Origin: UBA10438 sp044238605
Lineage (GTDB): Bacteria; Bacteroidota; Ignavibacteria; Kapaibacteriales; Kapaibacteriaceae
Reading direction: 5' to 3'
Length of the DNA: 49,966 nt
NCBI GenBank assembly: GCA_044238605.1
Contig: JBIICY010000011.1
Location: 1 to 49,966 of the forward strand
The position numbers and the translations under genes are program-made. The notes under the pieces were generated by a model. The model did not search any database and was not told where the DNA came from. It saw only the letters and a program-made list of their open reading frames with translations. Below are positions 16,515 to 26,637 of the stretch, piece by piece. Each line of letters starts with the position of its first letter. Within the stretch, counting starts at the first letter, position 1.

Positions 16515-17942
16515 ATGAAGATCCTGATCGTAGACGATAATCGAGATTTTTCAGCAACCATTGCCGACGTTGTGCGCGCACAAGGCTGGCAGGCAGAGGT
16601 GCGTAATAGCCCTGAGCAGGCTATTGCTCTTCTGCAGACAAGTGCGAAAGAAATCGCACTGATGCTTCTCGACATCGAATTCGGCAGTGAATCATCGATG
16701 ACTGGAATCGACGTACTTGGACGCTCGATACGAGAGTTCCCCAATGTTCCCGTGATCATGATATCCGGCAAGGGAACGATCGAAATGGCTGTTCAGGCAA
16801 CGAAGCTTGGAGCTATCAACTTTATTGACAAGTCCACGCTTACCAATGAACGTCTTGTTGGAGTGCTGACGGCTGCGATGGACCGCATCAAAAGCGGTAC
16901 ATCAAACGAAGACAAACGTCGTATCATGGAGTCGTACGGCATCATCGGATCGAGTCAGTCCATGATGGACGTTGCCGATCTTATTCTGCGCTACGGCCGT
17001 ACAGATCTTAATGTGTTGATCCTTGGCGAGACGGGTACAGGTAAGAAGCTCGTAGCCCAGGCACTGCATGCCGTTAGCCGTCGTTCAAAGCAGCCCTTCG
17101 TTACTGTAGACATCCCGAACATCCCTCGCGAACTCTTTCAAAGCGAACTCTTTGGCCACATGCGTGGCTCGTTCTCTGGCGCTATGGAAAACAAGCGCGG
17201 CTTGTTTCACCAGGCACACAAGGGCACGTTGTTTATGGATGAAATCGGAGACATGCCACAGGAGCTACAGGCAAATCTGTTGCTGCCAATGGAGCAGCGT
17301 GGCGTGCGAAGACTAGGATCTGTCGAGGTGGAGCCTGTTGATATCCGATTTGTTAGTGCAACCGATAGAAATCTCATCGAGGCCATGTCCGAAGGCCGTT
17401 TCCGCGAGCAGCTGTATCACCGCTTACGTGAATGCGACATTTACATCCCTGCCCTGCGCGAACGCACAGAGGACATACCAGAGATTGTAGAGTACTATGT
17501 TGGTAAGCACAACAAGGGTATGGGAGACAACAAGTCTGTTTCTCCTGGTGCCATCGACTACCTTATGCAATACAGGTGGCCGGGCAATGTTCGTGAGCTT
17601 GCGAGCACGCTTCGTGTTGCGTTTCAGACGATGTCGAACGACGAACTTGAAGTGGCCGATCTCCATCGAATTCTTGGTCGGTCGGTTTCTACATCTGCGC
17701 CTGCTCGCGCGCATGAGCCAGTGCCGCCTGCGCCAGTACCAGCGCCGTCTGCAACTTCCACAGCACCAGGTACGGCAAGTGAATCAGAGTCCGGCTCTGA
17801 TAGAGAGAAGATCGAAAAGGCTCTCGAAAAAACAGCCGGGAACGTATCAAAGGCTGCCGCAGTGCTTGGTATCAGCCGTGAAACACTTCATACGAAGATC
17901 AAAAAGCACGGTATCGACGTAGCAAAGTTCCGCGCTATCTGA
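16515..17942 (+). CDS. NtrC-family sigma-54-type response regulator with variant GAFTGA loop
   Basis: A 475-residue response regulator. The receiver domain has D7/D8 and phosphoacceptor D53 (LMLLDIEFG). The AAA+ domain has Walker A GETGTGKK near residue 171, Walker B GTLFMDEIGDMP and the RLRECDIYIPALRER region. The sigma-54 contact loop reads GSFSGA instead of GAFTGA, with conservative changes. An Ala/Pro-rich linker of about 35 residues leads to a Fis-type helix-turn-helix (KTAGNVSKAAAVLGISRETL). ATG 16515 is chosen over an in-frame TTG at 16506. No partner histidine kinase is present. The 3' end overlaps folP by 8 bases, tail to tail. Confidence 0.9.
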   Translation: MKILIVDDNRDFSATIADVVRAQGWQAEVRNSPEQAIALLQTSAKEIALMLLDIEFGSESSMTGIDVLGRSIREFPNVPVIMISGKGTIEMAVQATKLGAINFIDKSTLTNERLVGVLTAAMDRIKSGTSNEDKRRIMESYGIIGSSQSMMDVADLILRYGRTDLNVLILGETGTGKKLVAQALHAVSRRSKQPFVTVDIPNIPRELFQSELFGHMRGSFSGAMENKRGLFHQAHKGTLFMDEIGDMPQELQANLLLPMEQRGVRRLGSVEVEPVDIRFVSATDRNLIEAMSEGRFREQLYHRLRECDIYIPALRERTEDIPEIVEYYVGKHNKGMGDNKSVSPGAIDYLMQYRWPGNVRELASTLRVAFQTMSNDELEVADLHRILGRSVSTSAPARAHEPVPPAPVPAPSATSTAPGTASESESGSDREKIEKALEKTAGNVSKAAAVLGISRETLHTKIKKHGIDVAKFRAI

Positions 17943-18735
17943 GCATCGCCGTGTGTAGCGAGCGCAGCTGGGCATGAAGCGCAACATTGTGCACGCGGAT
18001 CACATTCACGGGTTTTCCAATCAGCAGTGCATGCGTCATCGCTGTTGCAACGTCCCGATGGGCAGGATCAGTAATGCCTGTAACAGCACCAAGGAAACGT
18101 TTACGTGAGATGCCCAGAAGGAGCTCGTTACCAATCCCTGCAAATGATTCAAGCTCACTGAGCAGTGCTAGGTTATGATCAACATTCTTGCCGAATCCGA
18201 TTCCCGGATCAACGAGGATGTGCTGCACGCCCCTTGATCGTGCTACTTCTACACGCTGCTGTAGATATGCTGACACATCCCGAACAACATCCTCGTAATG
18301 CGGATCATCCTGCATTGTTCGTGGCGTTCCCTGAATATGCATAAGGATGTAGGGAGCATGAGCCTGCGCGGCTACATCGAGGATCTCAGGGTCTGCAAGT
18401 CCACCGCTAACATCATTTACCATCGTAGCTCCAGAGGCAAGCGCAGCGGAAGCTACTGAGGATCTCGTTGTATCGATAGAGATTGGTACAAGCGGATTAA
18501 CGCTGCGGATGCCCTCGATAACTGGAATAACACGACTGAGTTCTTCCTGCACACTCACGCTCTCAGAGCCTGGACGTGTGCTCTCTCCACCAACATCGAG
18601 GATATCTGCACCTTCAGCCACAAGCCTCAGCCCGTGAGCAACAGCCTCGTGATGTGAGCTGAACTGTCCACCATCAGAAAATGAATCGGGCGTAACATTC
18701 ACCACACCCATGATGCGGGGGAATTGTCGATTCAT
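17935..18735 (-). CDS. folP: Dihydropteroate synthase
   Basis: A 266-residue TIM-barrel enzyme joining 6-hydroxymethyl-dihydropterin pyrophosphate to p-aminobenzoate; it is the sulfonamide target. Signatures are MGVVNVTPDSFSDGG, DVGGESTRPGS, ISIDTTRSSVA, MVNDVSGG, LVDPGIGFGK and GISRKRFLG. Its start overlaps the dapA stop by ATGA, so it is the last gene of a minus-strand operon. It is about 10 kb from folB and folK. Confidence 0.95.
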   Translation of the reverse strand: MNRQFPRIMGVVNVTPDSFSDGGQFSSHHEAVAHGLRLVAEGADILDVGGESTRPGSESVSVQEELSRVIPVIEGIRSVNPLVPISIDTTRSSVASAALASGATMVNDVSGGLADPEILDVAAQAHAPYILMHIQGTPRTMQDDPHYEDVVRDVSAYLQQRVEVARSRGVQHILVDPGIGFGKNVDHNLALLSELESFAGIGNELLLGISRKRFLGAVTGITDPAHRDVATAMTHALLIGKPVNVIRVHNVALHAQLRSLHTAMLR

Positions 18736-19619
18736 ACCACGTCACGGATCATCGCCACTACTTCATCAAGCCGCTGCTGAGTATTGCAACTTGGCGGGAT
18801 AAGGGGCAGGCGGTATGCAAGTTCAATGTATCCGAGCTTGTGCATGACATACTTGATCGGAAGCGGATTGGACTCCCAGAAATTGGCAGCATAGAACGGC
18901 ATGCACGCCATGTGATGTCTGCGGGCCTCTTCAACGTTGCCCGCCCGTGCAGAGCGAACAAGTGCACCAAACGTGCGTGGCAGATAGTGCGAGATCACCG
19001 CGATCACACCGGTACCACCGCACGCAATGATGGGGAGCGTGAGCGAGTCATCTCCAGCCAGTAACGAGAAATGTGGCGGAGCGTGACGGATGATTTCTGA
19101 CATCTGCTCGAGATTTGCCGATGCTTCCTTGGTGCCAATGACATTTGGACAGAGCTCAGCAATAGCGAGCTGCGTTTCCGGGAGTATGTTACTTGCGGTT
19201 CTGCCTGGAACATTATACAAGATCTGCGGCAGGTCTACCGCTTCGCTGATTGCTTGGTGATGAGCGATCAGCCCGGCCTGCGGCGGCTTGTTGTAGTATG
19301 GCGAGACCAGCAGAAGCGCATCCACACCGCAGTGTTGCGCCACGCGTGAAAGCTCAATCGTAGCGCGGGTGTCGTTTGAACCTGTTCCAGCAATAACCGG
19401 GATACGCCCTGCTGTGTACTGCACAGCGGTAGACCAGAGTATCTGTTTCTCATCCGTGGACAGGGTTGCCCCCTCGCCAGTTGAACCGCACACAACAATA
19501 CCGTCAACACCAGCATCGATCTGCTGGTTGATCAGGGCAGTGAATGCATGTAGATCGAGATCGCCGGCAGACGTCATCGGCGTGATCAACGCAGTATAGA
19601 GACCTTGGGCTTTCATCAT
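18732..19619 (-). CDS. dapA: 4-hydroxy-tetrahydrodipicolinate synthase
   Basis: A 295-residue TIM-barrel aldolase condensing pyruvate with aspartate semialdehyde, the first step to lysine and diaminopimelate. Motifs are ALITPMTSAGDLD, VCGSTGEGATLS, ALLLVSPYYNKPPQ, LYNVPGRTASN with the catalytic Tyr, and VIGTKEASANL with the Schiff-base Lys. Two adjacent ATGs (19619 and 19616) are possible starts. It overlaps its upstream DUF58 neighbour by ATGA and folP downstream by ATGA. Confidence 0.95.
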   Translation of the reverse strand: MMKAQGLYTALITPMTSAGDLDLHAFTALINQQIDAGVDGIVVCGSTGEGATLSTDEKQILWSTAVQYTAGRIPVIAGTGSNDTRATIELSRVAQHCGVDALLLVSPYYNKPPQAGLIAHHQAISEAVDLPQILYNVPGRTASNILPETQLAIAELCPNVIGTKEASANLEQMSEIIRHAPPHFSLLAGDDSLTLPIIACGGTGVIAVISHYLPRTFGALVRSARAGNVEEARRHHMACMPFYAANFWESNPLPIKYVMHKLGYIELAYRLPLIPPSCNTQQRLDEVVAMIRDVV

Positions 19620-20500
19620 CCCTTTATTGACTGTCGTTTTACAAGGTATTCGCGCAGTGCGGTATCAAACGGCGTATCTGTTGTTACGCGCATGTAGTCT
19701 ATGTTCAGGTCGTGACAGCCCCGTCTGAGGTTCTGTGTGAATTCTTCAACGGCAGCACGATAGGAGCCTCTGATCTGCAGAGGCTGTGTGGGCATTTCCT
19801 CACCAGTTTCGATATCGCGAAACACAGCAGATGCACCGAAGTCAAAATCTACCTCTCGCGGATCTAGAATCTGCATCACGAGCACATCATGCTGATCATG
19901 ACGGAAATGCCGCAGTGCGCTCATGACCTCCGAGGGGTCGTCGAAGAAGTCGCTTAGAATAATCACCAGACCTCTGCGCGAGAGCTGGTCGGCTACATGA
20001 TGGAGCGCAACAGCTGTACCCGTCTGATCTGCAGGCTTTGCAGTTTCAAGAGCCTTCATTAGCTCCTGGACATACGACATTTTCGATCGTGACGGAAGGA
20101 ACGTCTGCACATCCGTATTGTACAAGGCCACACCCACTGCATCGCGCTGCTGCAGGATAAGGTATGAAAGAGCCGCAGCCAGATAGGTGGCATATGCATA
20201 CTTGGTAATCTGGCCCTCAGAAGCATAGGCCATCGAAGCACTCATGTCTACACACACCATTGCACGAAGGTTTGTTTCATCCTCGTACTGCTTGATGTAG
20301 AATCGGTTAGACCTACCATAGATCTTCCAGTCGATGTGCTTGAGCTCGTCTCCACGTCTGTACTGACGGTGTTCAGAGAACTCCGCAGAAAAGCCATGAA
20401 AGGGGCTTTTGTGAAGTCCAGTGATAAATCCTTCTACAACGAGACGTGCCCGTAGCTCCATGCTGCCCAGTTGGGCAACAACTTCCGGTGTTAACTGCAT
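19616..20500 (-). CDS. DUF58 domain protein (von Willebrand A-like)
   Basis: A 294-residue soluble protein of the DUF58/COG1721 family. The family core is visible: FSEHRQYRRGDELKHIDWKIYGRSNRFYIKQYEDETN, then a vWA-type metal-binding DMSASM, with YATYLAAALSYLILQQRDAVG and VIILSDFFDD further on. These proteins usually sit next to a MoxR AAA+ ATPase; none is seen here. It lies 8 bases after a NarL-type regulator gene and overlaps dapA by ATGA. Confidence 0.88.
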   Translation of the reverse strand: MQLTPEVVAQLGSMELRARLVVEGFITGLHKSPFHGFSAEFSEHRQYRRGDELKHIDWKIYGRSNRFYIKQYEDETNLRAMVCVDMSASMAYASEGQITKYAYATYLAAALSYLILQQRDAVGVALYNTDVQTFLPSRSKMSYVQELMKALETAKPADQTGTAVALHHVADQLSRRGLVIILSDFFDDPSEVMSALRHFRHDQHDVLVMQILDPREVDFDFGASAVFRDIETGEEMPTQPLQIRGSYRAAVEEFTQNLRRGCHDLNIDYMRVTTDTPFDTALREYLVKRQSIKG

Positions 20501-20508
20501 CTACAAAG

Positions 20509-21180
20509 TTAGCTTGTTGCGTGTTCTGCATTCAATGAAGTTGAATGCTGCAATGCAAGACGAACCAAACCGGCTGCATTGTTTACGCCAAGCTTTGTCA
20601 TAATTCGAGCGCGGTGTGTTTCTACCGTTCTGCGACTGATGCCAAGACGATCTGCGATCTCATGACTCGTTAGACCGGCGGCCACGTGCGATACGATCTC
20701 CATCTCACGCCGTGTTAGTGCCGCATCAAGTTTGGTATGGATCTGCGCTGGCGGCTCTGTTGGCCCCTGCTCAAGGGTTCTACGAACCGTGGCACTCAGG
20801 ATACGCTCCCCAGTAGCTACAGAACGCACCGCATGGGTTAGCTCATCCGAGGTTACGTCCTTCGTGAGATATCCATCCGCCCCATGTTCAAGTGAAGAAC
20901 GAATGACGGACGTGTCGGAGGCTGCAGATAACATGATCACCGATGCCGTACTGTTATCCCGCTTAATGCGCTTGAGAGCATCGATCCCAGACATCAGGGG
21001 CATACGAACGTCCATCAAAACAACCTGCGGTCGTATTTCATGAGCTATCTGAACAGCCTGACCACCGTCCGCGGCTTCTCCAACAACCACAACGTCGGGA
21101 TCTTTCGACAGCATATGACGGATTCCGATTCGCGAGACTTCGTGGTCATCTGCTATCAGAACGGTGATTGGGGGGCGCAT
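20509..21180 (-). CDS. NarL/FixJ-family response regulator
   Basis: A 223-residue two-component regulator. The receiver has acidic D11/D12, phosphoacceptor D57 (VVLMDVRMP) and the Lys of GYLTKDV. The C-terminal LuxR-type helix-turn-helix is LTRREMEIVSHVAAGLTSHE followed by IADRLGISRRTVETHRARIM. No histidine kinase is present. It is the first gene of a minus-strand group with DUF58, dapA and folP, 54 bases downstream of nadE, so it may begin its own transcript. Confidence 0.93.
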   Translation of the reverse strand: MRPPITVLIADDHEVSRIGIRHMLSKDPDVVVVGEAADGGQAVQIAHEIRPQVVLMDVRMPLMSGIDALKRIKRDNSTASVIMLSAASDTSVIRSSLEHGADGYLTKDVTSDELTHAVRSVATGERILSATVRRTLEQGPTEPPAQIHTKLDAALTRREMEIVSHVAAGLTSHEIADRLGISRRTVETHRARIMTKLGVNNAAGLVRLALQHSTSLNAEHATS

Positions 21181-21234
21181 CTATAAAAACAACCAAGTTT
21201 TACAGTAAAAAGTTACCGGCGAAACCAAAATAGT

Positions 21235-23195
<1,961 letters not shown>

Positions 23196-23199
<4 letters not shown>

Positions 23200-23645
23200 G
23201 TTGTGTGGTCGAACACGTTCGAGAGAACTTTCTCGAACGCTGCGATTCCCTTGCTATCTGCGAAGATCTGTTTGTCCAGCTTGCCAAGTGCTTTTTCGAG
23301 CTGCTTGACACGATTCGTGCCCTCGCGTGTGAGTTCAACGATGCGAGCGCGTGAATCATGTGGGTCTTCCAATCTGCGCACTACACCTGCTTCTTCAAGT
23401 GCACGCACGTTCTTGGACAACGTCATAACATCGACACCTGCATATCGCGCGATGTGAACCTGCTTTGCAGATCCGTCGTTTTTCTGCAATGCTTGAATTG
23501 CAATCAAGACGTTAAACTGAAGTGGAGAAACACCTGCCTGACGATAAGCGTCGTCAGCAGCAGCGCGCCAACGGGCAGCTGCGAGGTACATATGTATGCC
23601 TGTTCCGCTTACAAGCGGGGCTGGGATTGTTGTTTTCTTTGACAT
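23196..23645 (-). CDS. MarR-family transcriptional regulator
   Basis: A 149-residue winged-helix regulator. The MarR pattern is clear: SPLQFNVLIAIQALQ, HIARYAGVDVMTLSKNVRAL as the recognition helix region, RRLEDPHDSRARIVELTREG as the wing, then C-terminal dimer helices. It is divergent from the TonB-type receptor gene and co-transcribed with nadE. A -7 element ends 6 bases before its ATG. The inverted repeats in front of the receptor gene are candidate binding sites; the ligand is unknown. Confidence 0.93.
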
Positions 23646-23651
23646 GGGCTA

Positions 23652-23659
23652 CAAACCTA
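23652..23659 (-). promoter_or_regulatory. -7 element for marR-nadE
   Basis: On the minus strand this reads TAGGTTTG, an exact TAnnTTTG match, ending 6 bases before the marR ATG at 23645. The leader would be very short. A GAATT-5-AATTC inverted repeat (23662-23676) lies just upstream of it. Confidence 0.55.
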
Positions 23660-23716
23660 TGGAATTGATTGAATTCTCCACATAGTTACGATAGGTGAGA
23701 AGCAAAATCACTGCGG

Positions 23717-23724
23717 TATCTTTG
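23717..23724 (+). promoter_or_regulatory. -7 element for the TonB-type receptor gene
   Basis: TATCTTTG is an exact TAnnTTTG match. Transcription would start near 23729-23731, upstream of the inverted repeats at 23744-23778, so a bound repressor there could block elongation. Confidence 0.55.
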
Positions 23725-23743
23725 CATTCTCTGTCCACCATCT

Positions 23744-23778
23744 AACGAACTATACACCGACTTAGTTCGTTTAACGAA
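23744..23778. promoter_or_regulatory. Candidate operator with three AACGAA half-sites
   Basis: AACGAACTA (23744-23752) is perfectly mirrored by TAGTTCGTT (23763-23771) with a 10-base spacer. The right arm also forms a second palindrome, TTCGTT-T-AACGAA (23766-23778), ending 2 bases before the ATG at 23781. Three half-sites in 35 bases between marR and the receptor gene fit an autogenous or divergent operator. Assignment to MarR is inference. Confidence 0.6.
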
Positions 23779-23780
23779 TA

Positions 23781-26627
23781 ATGAGAACTTTTGTTACTTC
23801 CCTGCTACTACCTTTTTTTACGACGTGCGTGCTCGCACAGTCAATCAACATAAAAGGACGCGCCCTCCAGGCAGCTGATGCCAGCCCCGTGCCTGGTGCA
23901 TCCGTGCGAATGGTATCAGTCAAGGATTCGGCGGTAACTAAGGGAGGTTATACAGAACGCGACGGTGCGTTTTCTATCAAGGATGTGCCAATCGGTGCAT
24001 ACAAGCTCAGTATATCAGCTATCGGATTCCGAAAACTTGAATCAACTGTCTTTGTTCGCGAAGGCAAGGCTGATGTTGGTGTATTCAGACTTCAGATAGA
24101 CACGGTTCGCGCGTCTGCAATCAACGTAGAGGCTACTGCAATACGCATGGAGGTCAAGGGCGACACCATGGATTACAATGCCCAGGCATTTAAGACCAAT
24201 CCTAATGCAACGGCAGAAGATCTTGTAAAGAAAATGCCTGGCATCACCGTTGAGAATGGCACTGTCAAGGCGCAAGGTGAAGAGGTCCGTAGGGTTACTG
24301 TAGACGGACGAGAGTTTTTCGGTGATGACGCGCAGGCAACCCTGCGCAATCTTCCTGCGGATATGGTAGACAGGGTCCAGGTGTTTGACCGTGGCAGCGA
24401 CTTGTCGATGTTCTCAGGATTCGACGATGGTAACACATCAAAGCAGATGAACGTGGTAACGCGGAAGGACAAGCGTAATGGTTCGTTTGGTCGCATCTAT
24501 GGTGGATATGGGGATCAGGACCGCTATCAGGCTGGGGCAACCATCAATAACTTTTCTGGCGCGCAGCGCATTTCACTCATCGGGATGGCGAACAACATCA
24601 ATCAGCAAAACTTTTCCTTTCAAGATATCCTTGGCACTATGGGCGGTGGCGGAGGGATGTCTGGGGGCATGGGGCGTATGATGTCCCGCTACATGAGCGG
24701 CGGCGGTTCGCAGATGATGATGCGCATGGGCGGTGGCGGAGGTGGTGGCGGTCCAATGGGCGGTTTTTCGAATTTCTTCGTCGGCCAGCAAGGCGGCATC
24801 GCAGCAACAAATGCCATTGGTGCCAACTACAGTGATCAATGGGGACAGCGCACGAATGTTTCTTCGAGCTACTTCTTTAACAATGCCGATAACGACCGTA
24901 CAACCGATCTCAACAGACAGTACCTGGCAGCACAAAGTCTTGGACAGGTTTATACGCAGCAGGATACGGCAAACACCAACTCCAATAATCATCGGTTCAA
25001 CATGCGCATCGAGTCGTTCATCGATAGCGCAAACGTCCTTGTGATCTCGCCCCGTGTAACGTTGCAAGGCTCACAAGCACTCAACAACGTCGCCGGATCA
25101 ACTACATTTCAAACGAATCCCCTCAATACGACTTCTACACTCAACGACAACACGAACGGCGGATACAACGCATCGGTCTCAACAACCTATCGTCGGTTAT
25201 TGTCGACCAATGGCCGCACTATTGCCGCAACGTTTAATGTAGACGGTTCAAACCGTTGGAACGAGGGGGCGCTGCGTTCGATCAATCAGTTTACCGTGCC
25301 ACTCGACTCTACATTCCAATTTGACCAACGCTCTGTTGGAGGATCAACAGGTCTTACCCTCAGCGGTCAGCTTGCCTACACAGAACCAGTTGGCGATCGC
25401 GACATGATTCAGGTGTCCTATGAGCCGTCGTTTGCTGACAATACTTCTCGTCGCACGACATTGAATCTCGACAGTACCACTAACACACTTGCCAAGCTTG
25501 ACAGCTTGCTGAGCAACAGTTTCAACAATGGTTACAGCACACAGCGCGTAGGTGCTCTATACCGCATGCGTGGCGATAACACGATTATCACATTCGGCGG
25601 CAATTATCAGCTTGCACAGCTCACTGGCGAACAAACATTCCCGCAGAGCTTCCGGGTGGAGCGTACCTTCCAGAACTTTCTGCCGTCATTGATGTGGCAG
25701 CAGAAGTTCTCTCAGGCCAGCAATCTGAGATTGTTCTACAGAACAAACACCAACGCACCATCGATCTCACAGCTGCAGGACATTGTCGATAACTCCAATC
25801 CTCTTCAGCTCCGTATAGGCAACCCGAATCTCGTTCAGGAATACACGCACTCGCTCAATGCACGTTTCGTAGATGCGCAATGGATGCAAGGCAAGACCAT
25901 GTTTGGGTTTGTCAATGTGAGCTATACGCAGAACTACATCGGGAACTCCATTGATTTCCTGCGTGCCGGAGACACCATTGGCAGAGCCCAGTTCAGCGGC
26001 ATCGTGATCGGCCCGGGAACACAGCTTTCCCGCCCCGTAAACCTCGAGGGTAACTGGAACCTCCGAAGCTTCTTCACCTACGGGTTCCCGGTAATGGGAT
26101 GGAACCTGAATCTCAACTCGGGCGTGTTCTACACACGCACACCCGGCGTTATAAACGATGCAACGAACTATTCAAATTCGACCACGGGAAATGCGGGGCT
26201 CTTCCTCAGCAGCGCTGCGTCGGAGGATCTCGATGTTTCAGTTTCGTACAACGGGATGTATACCTGGGTAAAGAACACAATTCAGATTGCAGCTGATGAC
26301 AACTACTTCACCCATGTTGCAACTGCGCGCGTGATCTGGAATGTTGGTCCAGTAGCCTGTAGCACCGATGTTAACCAGACACTCTATTCCGGTCTCGGTA
26401 CTGAGTTCAATCGCAGTTTTACTGTGTGGAATGCTGGCGTGGGGTATCGTTTCCTCGAGAATCGTGCCGCAGAACTACGATTCTCTATCAACGACATCCT
26501 TAATCAAAATGATGCCATCAATCGAAGCATCAATGATGTGTCGATCGAAGACACCAGAACAAATGCATTGCGCAGATATATGATGCTGACGTTCAGTTAT
26601 GATCTAAAGTCGTTTAACAAGCAATGA
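23781..26627 (+). CDS. TonB-dependent-receptor-like outer-membrane protein with CarboxypepD_reg domain
   Basis: A 948-residue outer-membrane protein. A signal peptide (FVTSLLLPFFTTCVLAQ) precedes a carboxypeptidase-regulatory-like domain (IKGRALQAADASPVPGASV..DGAFSIKDVPIGAYKLSISAIG). A plug-like region follows (ATAEDLVKKMPGITVENGTV, VTVDGREFFGDDAQATLRNL), then a large barrel. Residues about 286-326 are a low-complexity Gly/Met insertion with at least ten Met, probably an exposed loop. The C-terminus ends in an aromatic-rich beta-strand pattern. No SusD gene follows, so it is not a classical polysaccharide-utilisation pair. The candidate operator at its start implies control by the adjacent MarR protein. 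Confidence 0.88.
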   Translation: MRTFVTSLLLPFFTTCVLAQSINIKGRALQAADASPVPGASVRMVSVKDSAVTKGGYTERDGAFSIKDVPIGAYKLSISAIGFRKLESTVFVREGKADVGVFRLQIDTVRASAINVEATAIRMEVKGDTMDYNAQAFKTNPNATAEDLVKKMPGITVENGTVKAQGEEVRRVTVDGREFFGDDAQATLRNLPADMVDRVQVFDRGSDLSMFSGFDDGNTSKQMNVVTRKDKRNGSFGRIYGGYGDQDRYQAGATINNFSGAQRISLIGMANNINQQNFSFQDILGTMGGGGGMSGGMGRMMSRYMSGGGSQMMMRMGGGGGGGGPMGGFSNFFVGQQGGIAATNAIGANYSDQWGQRTNVSSSYFFNNADNDRTTDLNRQYLAAQSLGQVYTQQDTANTNSNNHRFNMRIESFIDSANVLVISPRVTLQGSQALNNVAGSTTFQTNPLNTTSTLNDNTNGGYNASVSTTYRRLLSTNGRTIAATFNVDGSNRWNEGALRSINQFTVPLDSTFQFDQRSVGGSTGLTLSGQLAYTEPVGDRDMIQVSYEPSFADNTSRRTTLNLDSTTNTLAKLDSLLSNSFNNGYSTQRVGALYRMRGDNTIITFGGNYQLAQLTGEQTFPQSFRVERTFQNFLPSLMWQQKFSQASNLRLFYRTNTNAPSISQLQDIVDNSNPLQLRIGNPNLVQEYTHSLNARFVDAQWMQGKTMFGFVNVSYTQNYIGNSIDFLRAGDTIGRAQFSGIVIGPGTQLSRPVNLEGNWNLRSFFTYGFPVMGWNLNLNSGVFYTRTPGVINDATNYSNSTTGNAGLFLSSAASEDLDVSVSYNGMYTWVKNTIQIAADDNYFTHVATARVIWNVGPVACSTDVNQTLYSGLGTEFNRSFTVWNAGVGYRFLENRAAELRFSINDILNQNDAINRSINDVSIEDTRTNALRRYMMLTFSYDLKSFNKQ

Positions 26628-26637
26628 CCGGCGGCAA

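Noticed and set aside
24573..25067. 164-residue minus-strand open frame in the TonB-type receptor gene
   Set aside because: It arises opposite the Gly/Met-rich low-complexity stretch and has His-rich nonsense composition.
23781..26627. SusC of a SusC/SusD polysaccharide system
   Set aside because: No SusD-like lipoprotein gene follows, and the next gene is an acyltransferase on the other strand.
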